Positions 36,385-47,650 of a DNA stretch of 64,000 bases are shown piece after piece. This DNA is from Delphinapterus leucas (taxonomy: Eukaryota; Chordata; Mammalia; Artiodactyla; Monodontidae). Location: NCBI RefSeq assembly GCF_002288925.2, contig NW_022098037.1, forward strand, positions 307,247 through 371,246, read 5' to 3'. The first letter of the stretch is position 1. Each line of letters starts with the position of its first letter. The notes below the pieces were generated by a model, which made no database searches, was not told the DNA's origin, and worked only from the letters and a program-made list of their open reading frames with translations. A program made the translations under genes and the position numbers.

Positions 36385-36743
36385 GCGTGGGGCTTCCCTG
36401 GTGGTGCAGTGGTTAGGAATCCGCCTGCCAATGCAGGGGACACAGGTTAGAGCCCTGGTCTGGGAAGATCCCACATGCCGCAGAGCAACTAAGCCCGTGT
36501 GCCACAACTACTGAGCCTGGGCTCTAGAGCCTGCGAGCCACAACTACTGAGCCCACGTGCCACAACTACTGAAGCCCATGAGCCTAGAGCCCGTGCTCCG
36601 CAACGAGAAGCCACTGCAGTTAGAAGCCCACGCACCTCAACAAAGAGTAGCCCCCGCTCGCCGCAACTAGAGAAAGCCCACGTGCAGCAACAAAGACCCA
36701 ACACAGCCAAAAATACATAAATTAAATAAATAAATTTATTTTT
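36385..36743 (+). mobile_element. Long-form tRNA-SINE, sense
   Basis: Head 'ggcttccctggtggtgcagt', repeated 'gccacaactactgagcc' units, tail of aaata repeats. The duplication 'aaaaagttaatgag' is perfect at 36371-36384 and 36744-36757. Confidence 0.96.
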
Positions 36744-37062
36744 AAAAAGTTAATGAGATGACGTGGCGGGTCCTCTGATGGTATTTGTAGAGCTGTTTAA
36801 GGAGCAAAATATAATCCCCTTTAGAAAATCTGTTTTAGGTTAGTTATAAGGCTCTCTTTAGCCTCTCATGAGAGCAAAGAAGTAGCATTTACTGGGCATG
36901 TTTGAAATTTTGCGTGAGCAGACATCAACAGTCTAAGAAGTGAGAAGGGCTATCTTCAAAGAAACCTGAGAATCATAGCTGACTTGGATATAAATGTGAG
37001 TCTGCATTGAGGTTTAACATAAAGCCTCTTGCCTCCCTAAGAAGACAGTGGATCCTCTAGTA

Positions 37063-37378
37063 CAGGGGTTGGCAAGATTTTTTTCTTCAAAGAGCCAGAC
37101 AGTTAATATTTTAGGCTTTGCAAACCACATGATCTCTGTCGCAGAGACTCAGCTCTGCCGTTGTAGTACAAAAGCAGTGACAGACAGTGCATAAATGACG
37201 GGCGTGGCTCTGTTCCAAAAAAACTTTATTTATGGACACTGAAATTTGAATTTCATGTGTTTACACATGTCATGGAATATTATTCTTCTTTTGACAGTTT
37301 TTTCATAGGCTGTACAAGAACGAGCAACGGACTGAATTTGATTTGCTCCAGGCAAATCCAGGAGTTTGCCCACCCCTG
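37063..37378. mobile_element. hAT-type non-autonomous DNA transposon
   Basis: The ends 'caggggttggcaag' and 'tttgcccacccctg' are inverted repeats. The 8-bp flanks 'ctctagta' and 'atctagtg' fit a hAT duplication. The inside ('ttaggctttgcaaaccacat', 'ctgccgttgtagtacaaaag') matches a common mammalian hAT MITE whose exact name I cannot give. Confidence 0.85.
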
Positions 37379-39137
37379 ATCTAGTGCACGCAGAGGTTGT
37401 GTGTCCTCCACAACACCTAGCGCTGTCCTAGGGATCCTGTAGGTGTTTAACAAATACCTGTTCACTTAGCTGTCATCGTGTCAGAGCAAAGAATAAGCCT
37501 TTTGCTATCCAACACACACTTGGCATTTGCAAGGGATTTATCTTGAAGTCTTCGCTAATCCCCCCCATTCCAAGTACCACTCTTGCAGATAATTTCCCCC
37601 ATAAAATGCAGTCAACTCTAACACCATAATTAAAGTGACCCTTTCGGGCCCTTCGTGATTCTATAAATACGGGGCTCAAGTCCTTTACTAAAGTGATTAA
37701 AATAAATTCTGCCACTGAAATCAATTCTCTGTCGTATTACATCATTACTGTGATGACATAAACAGTGAATTTACCTCAATCTGCAAAACCGATCCATAGT
37801 GATAATGAGTGATGGTGACTGCTTTACCATATAGCACCTGGGTTTCTCAAGGAACAGAATGATAAAACATCCTTTCAGCAGGATGGGCAGCCCCAGCCGT
37901 GCAGCAAGTCTGTCGTGATGAGCATTATACATACAAAGGAGCAAAGGACCCTGGGCTGCTTGAAGAAGCAGGTGGTAGGCAGGTGCTGGATGTGACTAAA
38001 GCTCCCCCAGTGCCTTAAGTGGCTTCCTCCTAGACTTTATCCTCTAAGTGGATACACTCTGTGTTTATGATTTAAGCCAAATTTCACATGATTAAGCATC
38101 TCTGGACCTGGGGGTCATTTTCAAATATCAAGAGTGTGAGTATGAAAATTCACTCATGCTAAAGATCTGCTGAGCTTTATATTGGCTAGAATCTTAGAAT
38201 CTTGTCCTGTTTGGTCCATATTGTAGAAGAACATAGACTTTCTGGAAATGGTCTACAAAACAACTACTAAATGATCAGAAAGATAGACAGTGGTATCTGT
38301 AGAGAAAAGTGAAAGAAATCAGGATTGTTTTGTCTTTGAAAGGGAAAATGATTCTTGCCATCAAATAGAGGGCTTTTTAAAAAGGAGAATTTGATTAAAC
38401 GTTGCAAATAGAGAAGTAAGGTGCATAAATCTACATGAGATGGGGCCCCAGTTATGAGGGATCCCAAGGGAGACTTTCTTGGTAAAGAAAGGCCTGATAA
38501 AGCTTGTAATGGGTACCAAAGAGAAGATGGTATCTGCAAACCGTAGAATGGAAATGGTTGGCCCCAGTGGTTTAGGCATGCAACTACTTGATATTAGGTG
38601 ACTTAGGTTGATTTCTTGAGATTTTTTTTTTCGCTGCAGTATACTCCTTGATTCAAATAGCCTACTGAAACAAACAAAAACTAGGAACTGCGTTCTTGGG
38701 AATTAAATTTATCCAGAATGACATTTATTCCAACTTAGTGATGAGTCTGGTGCTGACTTACAGTCAGTGGACTGCTCGTCTTCCCCTTCATTTTTTGCTA
38801 TGTTGTGAGCCTGCAGAGGCTGGAAGGCAGCGAGCATTTTTGAGACTCTAGTGATAGCTCACTCTTCAGACAGAATGTCAGACTCTTCAACTGTATTTTC
38901 AACTGTCTTGTGAGACAAAGACTAATTGGTTTGACCTCATGCTGTCGCATGTTGAGAGACATGAGTCTTCAGCCCTCTCCCTTGAATTCACTGATTTCAT
39001 TAAACACTGTCTGCTTGTGTTTGCAAAATGTTGTAATTTCCCAGTGATTTCTTCGAACTGCAGCACATAAACAGATTTTTTCAAACAGTGCCATTTCTTA
39101 GCTTTGATCTTGTGTTTGAATCTTTTCCTTCCAATAG

Positions 39138-39277
39138 GTCTTCTACATTAAGTCCATTGAGCCACAGAAAATATCAACCTTAGGGAAAAGTAATGTGATC
39201 GTCACGGGAGCAAACTTTACCCAGGCATCGAATATCACAATGATCCTGAAAGGAACCAGTACTTGTGATAAGGATGT
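39138..39277 (+). CDS. PLXNC1: PLXNC1 window exon 6: IPT/TIG domain
   Basis: 140 nt, phase 0 at the left (ccaatag|GTC) and phase 2 at the right (GAT GT|gtgagt). The product begins VFYIKSIEPQKISTLGKSNV and continues through TGANFTQASNITMILKGTSTCDKD. The pattern I-x-P ... G-x-x-x-V-T-V-x-G-x-N-F is typical of an IPT/TIG immunoglobulin-like fold in the plexin stalk. Two sequons (N-F-T, N-I-T) are present. It follows the 11.6-kb intron. Confidence 0.97.
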
Positions 39278-39721
39278 GTGAGTTGAAATATGAGTAATTT
39301 ATTCTTCGTAAAGTAGTGAAAAGCTAAAACTTACATCAAAGGAATAGCACTGTGATTAGAATCTTTATATAGTTAATTTATTTCCATGTGCCAATTTGAG
39401 GCAATTAGTCTGCATATTTGATATAACATAATTTCAATAAGTGAAATAATTTAAGCACCACATTTAAAGTTAATTGTGGGAGAATCTGTCCCATGTTACC
39501 CCAAAAATCTCAGTATACGATAATTCCAGGATGTCGCCTCTTGGGGTCTTGTTTTGTTTTCATGAACAAAATCAAGTGATTTAAGTAGCAAACATCATTT
39601 TGAAGATGATCCACTTAGAAAAATAGTTGAGCACTTTGGAATTTTACAGGAAAATAGGACCACACTTTCAATGTATTACAGTTGAAAAAAAGAAATTTTC
39701 TGATTCATTGTATTCTTTTTA

Positions 39722-39949
39722 TTTTTATTTTATTTTTATTTATTTTTTATATTTTTGTGTTACGCGCGCCTCTCACTGTTGTGGCCTCTCCCGTTGCGGA
39801 GCACAGGCTCCGGACACGCAGGCTCAGCGGCCATGGCTCACGGGCCCAGCCGCTCCACGGCATGTGGGGTCTTCCCGGACCGGGGCACGAACCCGTGTCC
39901 CCTGCATCGGCAGGCGGACTCTCAACCACTACGCCCCCAGGGAAGCCCC
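39722..39949 (-). mobile_element. Cetacean-type tRNA-SINE, antisense
   Basis: An A/T-rich left end, then 'gcgcctctcactgttgtggc', ending 'cccccagggaagccc'. The 16-bp duplication 'cattgtattcttttta' is perfect at 39706-39721 and 39950-39965. Confidence 0.96.
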
Positions 39950-40227
39950 CATTGTATTCTTTTTAGCCTTCTCTTTATTGGATTGGTTTCAGGCTCGAAT
40001 AATAACTCAGTGGAACATACATTAATTTGAAAAAGAAGAAGGAAAACAAAACACCCCAACACAAATATCTGGTCAATGTACCATTTGAACATCATTATTT
40101 CTATGATCTCTTTCCCCTAACACATCCTTTCAATGAAACTTTGAGAGAAGAAAATCTCAGTATTTCAGTAACACTCTTGTGCAAATGCTACCCCACAAAA
40201 AGAGAGAAAATAATAATAACATAATAG

Positions 40228-40430
40228 GGCTTCCCTGGTGGCGCAGTGGTTGAGAGTCCGCCTGCCGATGCAGGGGACACGGGTTCGTGCCCCGGTCCGG
40301 GAAGATCCCACATGCCGCGGAGCGGCTGGGCCCGTGAGCCATGGCCGCTGAGCCTGCGCGTCCGGAGCCCGTGCTCCGCAACGGGAGAGGCCACAACAGT
40401 GAGAGGCCCGCGTACCGCAAAAAAAAAATT
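40228..40430 (+). mobile_element. Cetacean-type tRNA-SINE, near-intact, sense
   Basis: All CpG-containing segments of the subfamily are kept (for example 'gcctgcgcgtccggagcccg' and 'gcccgcgtaccgc'). It has a 19-bp perfect duplication, 'aataataataacataatag', at 40209-40227 and 40431-40449. It looks like the youngest copy in the window. Confidence 0.97.
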
Positions 40431-41413
40431 AATAATAATAACATAATAGATAATTTGAGTTTTCTGCTTGTTAGTGTTTATAATTGCGAGCTAAGTTGAA
40501 GTAAAAGATGTTGCCGTCTACGTGAAGTGTAATACTGACTTTGTTCTCATCGTGGGAACGCGCTGAAGACAATCCACTGAAGCGTGGTGTTTTGGTTCTT
40601 AACTACTGAAACAGATTTGTACAGTGTTTGAATCTGCCACACTTATTTACTGAGTTTTCTGTTTTAATTCATTGGCTGCATTTAACTGCCATCCCCTTCC
40701 CCTCCTAGCAGTAAATTTGGGATGTCTGTCATTTTGATGGGAAAAGCTGCTCACTGGGGGCTCTGTTCTGTTCTGCTGTTTACCAGAATTATCAAGCACA
40801 CATTAGTGGCTGTATCTATGCAACCCAGGTATTTTTGTACCACTTATCCTGGCTAAATACCCCCCTGCAAAAATCTTTCATTTTGTGTAGCAAAATCTGT
40901 GAAGTTAGACACCTGTGTGTTCACTGAAAGGCAATCAAATTCACTGGAAAATAAGTCGTTTTTCCTAGCATTACCGTGTTTCTGACTGTTTATGCTCTCA
41001 TTCCAATTCCGAATGTGTCTTGAGATACTGCAGTTATTAAATTAAATGACTAAGAGAGACCTTTCTGCATGTAGCATTTCAGTAACCACATCTGTGTGGT
41101 GAACCCAAGTTCATGAGCAGTAAACATAATACCCAGTTAATCCTATATCTGAGTTCATGCCATAATCCTAAAACTCTTTTATTATGGTATTTTTTAATGC
41201 CTAATTACTCTGAAGAGAAAAATATAAGATAGTAGTGGAAGGACCCATATTTCTGCCTCCTTCAAAAATTGATAAATAAGTGTGAATATTAATGATCAGC
41301 CATTTTACAATGAATTTCCTAGAGCTTTGCTCTGAATATAAAATCTTAGAATGTAAATTTGAGGTGGTATAAGTACAAACCGACTCAAATTTTTTTGAAT
41401 TTGCCTTATTGTT

Positions 41414-41497
41414 AGAATCTATTATTACTACTTAAAGGCTATGTGCATTAAAGTAGATAATCATGCACGTAGCCTTTAAGTAATAATAATAGATTCT
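41414..41497. repeat. Long hairpin: 34-bp arms with 16-bp loop
   Basis: Arm 1 (41414-41447) and arm 2 (41464-41497) are reverse complements with two mismatches, both of which could be G-U pairs in one or other transcript. I do not recognise a named MITE family, though its structure fits one. Confidence 0.85.
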
Positions 41498-42076
41498 CAC
41501 GTGGCATAATTATACTGAGCATTATTCAGACAGAACCCCATCTTCATGACTTGCGCTTTAGAGGCTCATTGTAGACGGGATGTACAGAGGAAGCTGCAGG
41601 TTACAGAGGGGATGTTGTAGAAGGCTTTGTTTTGACTGCTGAAAGGTGTTGAGGGCACACTCTGCAGATTTCAGGAGCACCTAGGACAGTCCCAGCTAAA
41701 TTCCAGTCTGGAGCTCCTCGGGAGGCAGCTTGGTTCTGATGCTGATCGATTCTGAGACCCCTGGGCTCTTGGCATGGACTTTAGGACTTTAGTTTTGCGC
41801 CCTCTGCTCTTTGAACAGCAGAATCCCCATCTCTGCCTGGGGTTGGGTTCTACCACGCCCCTGCCCCAGTGCTTGACTGGGCCTTCTCTTTTTTCAAGCT
41901 TTTCATCATGGAAATTTCCAATCATACACAAGAGAAAAGAGTGTAACGAACCTCTCTGTACCCTTCCTCCAGCTTCAAAACTTAACATTCTGCCAATTTT
42001 GTTTCATCTATCTCCTCCGTATTTTTGGAAGTGAAGGAAGGATGGCGGCTGGAGTTTTTAAAAGCATGTCCCAGGA

Positions 42077-42439
42077 CTTCCCTGGTGGCGCAGTGGTTAA
42101 GAATCCACCTGCCAATGCAGGGGACACGGGTTCGAGCCCTGGTCCGGGAAGATCCCACATGCCGTGGAGCAACTAAGCCCGTGCGCCACAACTACTGAGC
42201 CTGCGCTCTACAGCCCATGAGCCACAACTACTGAGCCCGCGTGCCACAACTATTAAAGCCCGCATGCCTAGAGCCCATGCTCCGCAACAAGAGAAGCCAC
42301 CGCAATGAGAAGTCCGCGCACCGCAATGAAGAGTAGCCCCCGCTCGCCGCAGCTAGAGAAAGCCCATGCGCAGTGATGAAGACCCAATGCAGCCAAAAAT
42401 AAATAAATAAATTTTTAAAAATTAAAAAAAAAAAAAAGT
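42077..42439 (+). mobile_element. Long-form tRNA-SINE, sense
   Basis: Head 'cttccctggtggcgcagtgg', 'cacaactactgagcc' units, aaataaataaat tail. The 17-bp duplication, with one mismatch, is 'aaaagcatgtcccagga' (42060-42076) and 'aaaagcatatcccagga' (42440-42456). It ends 434 bp before the next exon. Confidence 0.96.
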
Positions 42440-42873
42440 AAAAGCATATCCCAGGATATCTCACCATATTCTTTCACTCATAAGTACAATACTTCAGTAT
42501 ATATGTCTAACATATAGCCTTAGCCTTAGCATACTCAACAAAATTAATGACAGTTCCTTAGTATACTTTAATACCTAGTCCACGTTCCACTTTCTATTAG
42601 GGCTTCTTAAAGGCAATGGTTACGTTTCCTTCTTTCCCCACTTCTAAGCGAAATGCAAATAAAAACATAAAAATGCACAAAAGAAAGAGGAACCCAGCCC
42701 CCAGATAATACCCATACTGAGTAAGTGGACCCTGACTAATTGGGAGTTGCCTGCGGCTGTTCCGATAGTTTGGGAGCTGTTGTAGTTCAAGTGAAATTCA
42801 TATCCTGTCCCCTTGGGTAATCAATTGTGCTAAGGTCCGTGTCATTGAAGAGTTCTTTTCTACTCCTTTCTAG

Positions 42874-43053
42874 GATACAGGTTAGCCACGTGCTAAATGA
42901 CACCCATATGAAATTCTCTCTTCCATCAAGCCGAAAAGAAATGAAGGATGTGTGTATCCAGTTCGACGGTGGGAGCTGTCCTTCGGTGGGATACTTGTCT
43001 TATATCGCTCTGCCCCTCTGTTCCCTCATATATCCTGCTACCACCTGGATCAG
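42874..43053 (+). CDS. PLXNC1: PLXNC1 window exon 7: IPT/TIG domain
   Basis: 180 nt. First base G completes Val, the rest reads IQVSHVLNDTHMKFSLPSSR then KEMKDVCIQFDGGSCPSVGY and ends PATTWI plus AG of the next serine codon. Acceptor tactcctttctag, donor ATCAG|gtactt. It finishes one IPT domain and opens the next at the conserved P-x-x-x-W motif. It carries sequon N-D-T and three cysteines. Its length is a multiple of three, but its phases are 2 on both sides, so skipping would still keep frame. Confidence 0.97.
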
Positions 43054-43852
43054 GTACTTTCTAGAGCATATTTTTCTCTTGTTGTGGTTAACAAGGTCAT
43101 ATGCATAAAGATCATGGATTTCACGCAAATAAATATAGAAATAATCGTCATATCTAAATTCTCCTCACAGAATTTCCTCTGTAGGATTTATTCTTAGAAA
43201 ACAAAGGTATACCTGATAAGCAGCTTGCTTTCCGTCGTCACAGTAAACGCTGTGAGTACATCTTGTTTTACTCTTAGCTGTGGCTGCCGGGAAACTCACA
43301 GCTAAAATGTTTGCTCAGACTCTGGTTTATGTTCAGATCGTATTAAACCTTATGCATTTGAAAATTTTTGTTCAATTATAGTAACTAAACCTAGGTTTCT
43401 GTTACAAATACATAACCCTCTTCATTACATTTCATTCCTGCCTATGACACAAAGCTTCTTCTTTCTTACATCTTTCAGTTTGTAACCTTTAGAGTAAGCT
43501 GTTTTGAATGATTTGAGGAAATATTGGGAGCTATCTAAATGCAAAGCAGTATCTACATTTCAAAGATATTCCCTAAGTGAGAGATGGAAATTCCAAAGAA
43601 ACTCTTTTCAGGTGACTCTTACATTAAGAAAAAAGAAAAACAAAAAAACCTCCCCCTTAGCTGAATTTAAATTCACATTCAGATTTTAGAATATAACCCT
43701 AAAGATAGTTTCTCCACCTAACACAGCATGAAGCTAACTTTCAAAGTACTGTCTAGGTGAAACTACAGATGCAGCTTTGTTTTAAAAAAAAAAAAAGAAA
43801 AAGAAGAAAATCACTTCTGATATTCCTATTTAAGATGAAGTGAGAGGTGGAT

Positions 43853-44217
43853 GTATTAGGCTGCTAGGGCTGCCATAACAAAGAGCCACAGACTGGATGG
43901 CTAAATAACAGAAATGTATTGCATCAAATTTCTGGAAGCTAGAAGTCCAAGATCAAGGCGCTTTCAGGCTTAATTTATTCTGAGGCCTCTCTCCTAGGCT
44001 GGTAGAGGGCCATCCTCTGTCTATGCCTTCACAATGGTCCTCTCTCTGTGCTTGTCTGTGTCCTAATCTTTTTTTTATAAGGACACCTGTCGTATTGGAT
44101 TAGGGCACACCCTAATGACCTCATTTAACCTTACTTACCTCTTTCAGGGTCCTATCTCCATATACAGTCACATGCTGAGGTACTGGGTGTTGGGACTTCA
44201 ATTCTGCCGGTAATAGT
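43853..44217 (-). repeat. MLT1-class MaLR LTR, antisense
   Basis: 'taggctgctagggctgccat', 'aagtccaagatcaaggcgct', 'gtattggattagggcacacc' and 'gctgaggtactgggtgttgg' follow the antisense LTR in order. Solitary LTR only. Confidence 0.8.
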
Positions 44218-44289
44218 GGCATGAGGAAAGCTGAAATGTCCAAACCAACGCTCTAGCATGGCACTCTCTGCCGTGGGTCTCAATCCTTC

Positions 44290-44485
44290 CTATAAATAAA
44301 AGCAAACATTGACGCGGCACTCCCCACGTGCCTGGTGTGTCGGATCTGTTGACTCGGAAATCCTCACAGGCCTAAGGGGTCCGCTATGAGTAGCCCTTTT
44401 TGCCAGTGAGGAAACGGAGGTGGGGAGCATTCAGACAGCTTGCAGGCTCGGGGCAGTCTGGCCCAGGGTGCTGTGCTCTGAGCCA
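44290..44485 (-). repeat. MIR remnant, antisense
   Basis: 'acgtgcctggtgtgtcggat', 'ccagtgaggaaacggaggtg' and 'ctgtgctctgagccaccagt' fit antisense MIR. Confidence 0.5.
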
Positions 44486-44522
44486 CCAGTGTTCTCCTTT
44501 GTTGTAAAATAAGAGGATTCTT

Positions 44523-44694
44523 TGTTGTGGCCTCTCCCGTTGCGGAGCACAGGCTCCGGCCGCGCAGGCTCAGCGGCCATGGCTCACGGGCCCAGCCGCT
44601 CCGCGGCATGTGGGATCCTCCCGGACCGGGGCACGAACCCGCGTCCCCTGCATCGGCAGGCGGACTCTCAACCACTGCGCCACCAGGGAAGCCC
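44523..44694 (-). mobile_element. tRNA-SINE without poly(A) tail, antisense
   Basis: It begins directly at 'gttgtggcctctcccgttgc' and ends 'ccaccagggaagccc'. The last part of the family body and the A tail are absent. Flanks 'aataagaggattctt' (44508-44522) and 'aatatgaggattctt' (44695-44709) form a 15-bp duplication with one mismatch. Confidence 0.93.
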
Positions 44695-45657
44695 AATATG
44701 AGGATTCTTAATGTCCAGTCACCTGTGACATTCTGAGCCCGTGTCTCTTGGCAGAACATGGCTCTGCAGTCTGACCGGTGGTGGAGCACACTTGGCCTGG
44801 TTTTCTAGTAATGGTGACAGGCTGGCGTGAGGCCAGCTCAGCTCTTCCCCCTTGTGGCTGGAAGGTTCAGGGCTTAATGTCGTCCCTCTGCCCTACACAA
44901 ATTGGCCTGCTCGTGCCCACCTCCTGGTCTTGTCATCATGGGCTCGGCTGGCCGATGGAGCTGACCTTCCAGGCTCCTGTCCCCTGGAATGAGTGTCTTA
45001 GTGACCTGTGTGAACGGGAAAGGGTGGCCAGAGCTGTGGACAGCTGTTTGTTTCACATCTAATGACCACTTTGCTTAAATGCAATTATGTGCTAAGAATA
45101 TGTGAAATTATTTGGCTTAGTTTCAGAGAGATAGGACATAACCGTTATCTATGTGGTTTACCAAATAGGAATTTAGACTTGTAATGTCATTTATAATTTT
45201 ACCTTGTCCAAAGTATTCCCTGTCTCCCTACATAAAATATAATCGGTAGGTTGGGAGTTTGATTTTGAAAGCTGTTAGATTGAAGTCTTCATGTAGATTA
45301 AACAGTAATCAAACAAAATTCTATTTAGTGAAATCTTTTCCAGGTACAGCTGATGATCTAATTATACGTGGAAACATGACACAGCAAAACTCAAAATTCT
45401 ATACAAGAATTTGGACATTTTCTTAGAATAAAAACAGGATCCAACCTGAATTTTTATATTTATGTATCTTAAAAACTATCGGTATTATGAAAAGCCTTTT
45501 AAAGCTGTCGTGCGTTTGAAATTAAAATTTATTAATTTGCTCTCAAACATGACTGAGTTTAATATTGAGTATGAATAAATTGATGGTTTTATTCATAAAT
45601 GCAAAATGCCTGTGTGTTTAATCTGTGAAACTCCTCTCATTGCTTTTTTCCTTGCAG

Positions 45658-45745
45658 TGGTGGTCAAAATATAACCATCATGGGTCGAAATTTTGATGTA
45701 ATTGACAACTTAATCATTTCACACGAGCTAAAAGGAAACATAAAT
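45658..45745 (+). CDS. PLXNC1: PLXNC1 window exon 8: IPT/TIG domain
   Basis: 88 nt. The leading T completes Ser; then GGQNITIMGRNFDVIDNLII and SHELKGNIN, phase 0 at AAT|gtaagt. G-G-x-x-I-T-I-x-G-x-N-F is a classic IPT strand pair. Sequon N-I-T, and N-V-S is created across the junction with the next exon. Acceptor tttttccttgcag is strong. Confidence 0.97.
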
Positions 45746-46789
45746 GTAAGTCTTCAGCTGCTTTGTAATAATAGTTATTTTCAAGGATGATTTTGTTTTC
45801 ATCACACTCAGATATGTTGGGGGATATTTTTTGTTCCTGTGCCTTTGTGCTATCATAAGCTTTTACCTGTTGCATGATCTATAATAAATACCATCTGTAC
45901 TATAATGGAAATAATAAGACCTCAGACTTGGAGTTGAGAGTTTCGAGGTGTGGCACAGAGGGAAGAGAGGTGATACGACAAGACCTGCCGTCTCCTCCCT
46001 GTGTAATAAGTCACCTTGATGAGACAGTGTTTGTGAGTACGTGTGAGAATGCCTTGTGAGTGGCTGAGGTGTGATGGAAGGAAGAGCATTCCTGTGAAGA
46101 GTAGGTGGTAGTGGTCCCACCACACAGAGCACGCTGTGGTTCAGAGGTGAGGTGACCTGTGGAAGTCCCAGAGATGCTGTCATGTGCTTCTCCTTCTCTT
46201 GCCCTTGTCTCTTTGAACTGGTTTGGTGCCTTCCTTCTGACCTCACCTCCTCTTGCCTTTCCTGTCCCCGCACAGGGGTCTGGCCCTCAGCCCCATTTAG
46301 TTCTTAGCCCAACACGAGTCACACACGGGCCTCGTCATGGGAAATGATGAACTTCAGAGACAAGCCGGGGCCTCTGAGTGCACTTCTAGGCTCTTCTCGA
46401 AGGCTCTCCCCATTCTCTCTTCCCCTTTCTGTCCCTCCTTCATGAGAGATGTGAAGGTAACAGCCTCTCTGAGGCCCAGCCAGACCACTGCCTGCCAAAG
46501 CTGGCAGGCATGTTAGTGGCCACAGACCCGGCCTCCGCTTGGAACCAGTGTGGCTTCAGGTCTAGGTCCAGGAGGCCTTCCTAAGTCCTCCTAGAGCCTT
46601 GTCATACACATGTCCGAGTCCTGACACCCTTCAGAGCCAGTTCCAAGCCTCATGTTGTATCTGATTCCAGGCCCCATCTCCATGATGTCAACACACCCTG
46701 TTGAGTGGTTCGTAGAGATTGACCCTCTTACCAGAGGCATTGCCTGCATTTGTGAGTGAACTTGCTCTCCCTCCCCAGTGCTGTCCCAA

Positions 46790-47650
46790 TATCAAGTAGA
46801 ATTCACTGAGCACCTACTGTGGGCCAAACATTTTCCTGGCTGCAGGGACAAAAGGTAAAATAGAGAGTCACACTGCCTTCACCGAGGGAGACGGGTAATC
46901 TACACTGGGATGGAAAGCTGAGCGCACAGGCCGTGTTGAAGTTCTAGGTCCTCTGATTCCCTTCCAGCTCAGATACCCCACTGTGTGTTTCCACATGAAA
47001 GAGAAATTAAACTAGAGCAGATTTCAGCATGTCTGTGGAGTGGAGCGGTATGGGTAGGACTTGAGCAGGTAGAAGCAGGGGGGCAGAGGAGACAGTTACT
47101 CACAGGCCCCTGATGGGAATATCGGTGAGTCCTGCTCTGCTGGAGCCGAGAGGATGGGTCGGGAATGAGCCAGAGGGACGGCTGCAAAGCCATGCTGGGC
47201 CGGAAGAGAGGATCAGACTGAAAAGTCTGCCCTTAACTCTGTAGGCAGTGGGGAGGGATTGAAGATCTTTGAGCAGGGAGTGACGTGAGGATAGGTACCC
47301 TTGATGGTGATGATTTTGGCGATGGTGCATAGGATCATATGGAGAGGCAGTAACTGAAAAAAAGCCTGGGAGACCCATAAGGATGCTCTTGCAGGTATCT
47401 AGGGATGGTGGGGAGATGACGGGTCATCTTTGTAGCATGGTCGTTAGAAGGAGAATGTGAACGACATCCTGGGAGTGGGAGCACAAAGGAAGAAGAAAAG
47501 AGTGCCTGAGATGGAATCTTGCAGAACAGCTTAATTTTAAGGAGTGAAAGAAAACAAGATGGCCAGTGAAGGTGGCCAAGAAGTTGCTCAGAAACTAGAG
47601 AAAAAGAGCATTTCGGGTGACACTGGTATGGAAATTTAGAGGGTAGAGAA
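46790..47650 (-). repeat. Long L2 remnant, antisense
   Basis: 'attcactgagcacctactgt', 'ttgagcagggagtgacgtga', 'gatgctcttgcaggtatcta' and 'gaagttgctcagaaactaga' are in antisense L2 order over more than 800 bp. Confidence 0.6.

Larger units (their letters stand above)
27582..39137 (+). other. PLXNC1 intron, 11.6 kb
   Basis: The largest internal intron here. It holds antisense L1 pieces (28755-30065, 30190-30600, 31235-31690), SINEs at 30611, 32561 and 36385, a mariner-like hairpin, L2 and MIR remnants, a 231-bp tandem duplication and a hAT element at 37063. I assign nothing in 34270-34910, 35375-36370 and 37730-39130. Confidence 0.9.
39278..42873 (+). other. PLXNC1 intron, 3.6 kb
   Basis: Holds three SINEs (39722 antisense, 40228 sense, 42077 sense) and a long palindrome (41414-41497). 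The remaining AT-rich sequence, including 40450-41400, is unassigned. Confidence 0.9.
43054..45657 (+). other. PLXNC1 intron, 2.6 kb
   Basis: Holds an MLT1-type LTR (43853-44217), a MIR remnant and a tailless antisense SINE (44523-44694). Nothing is assigned in 44710-45650. Confidence 0.9.

Noticed and set aside
45863..46273. 136-residue minus-strand open frame
   Set aside because: No similarity to a known family that I can recognise, low-complexity composition and no splice or promoter support.
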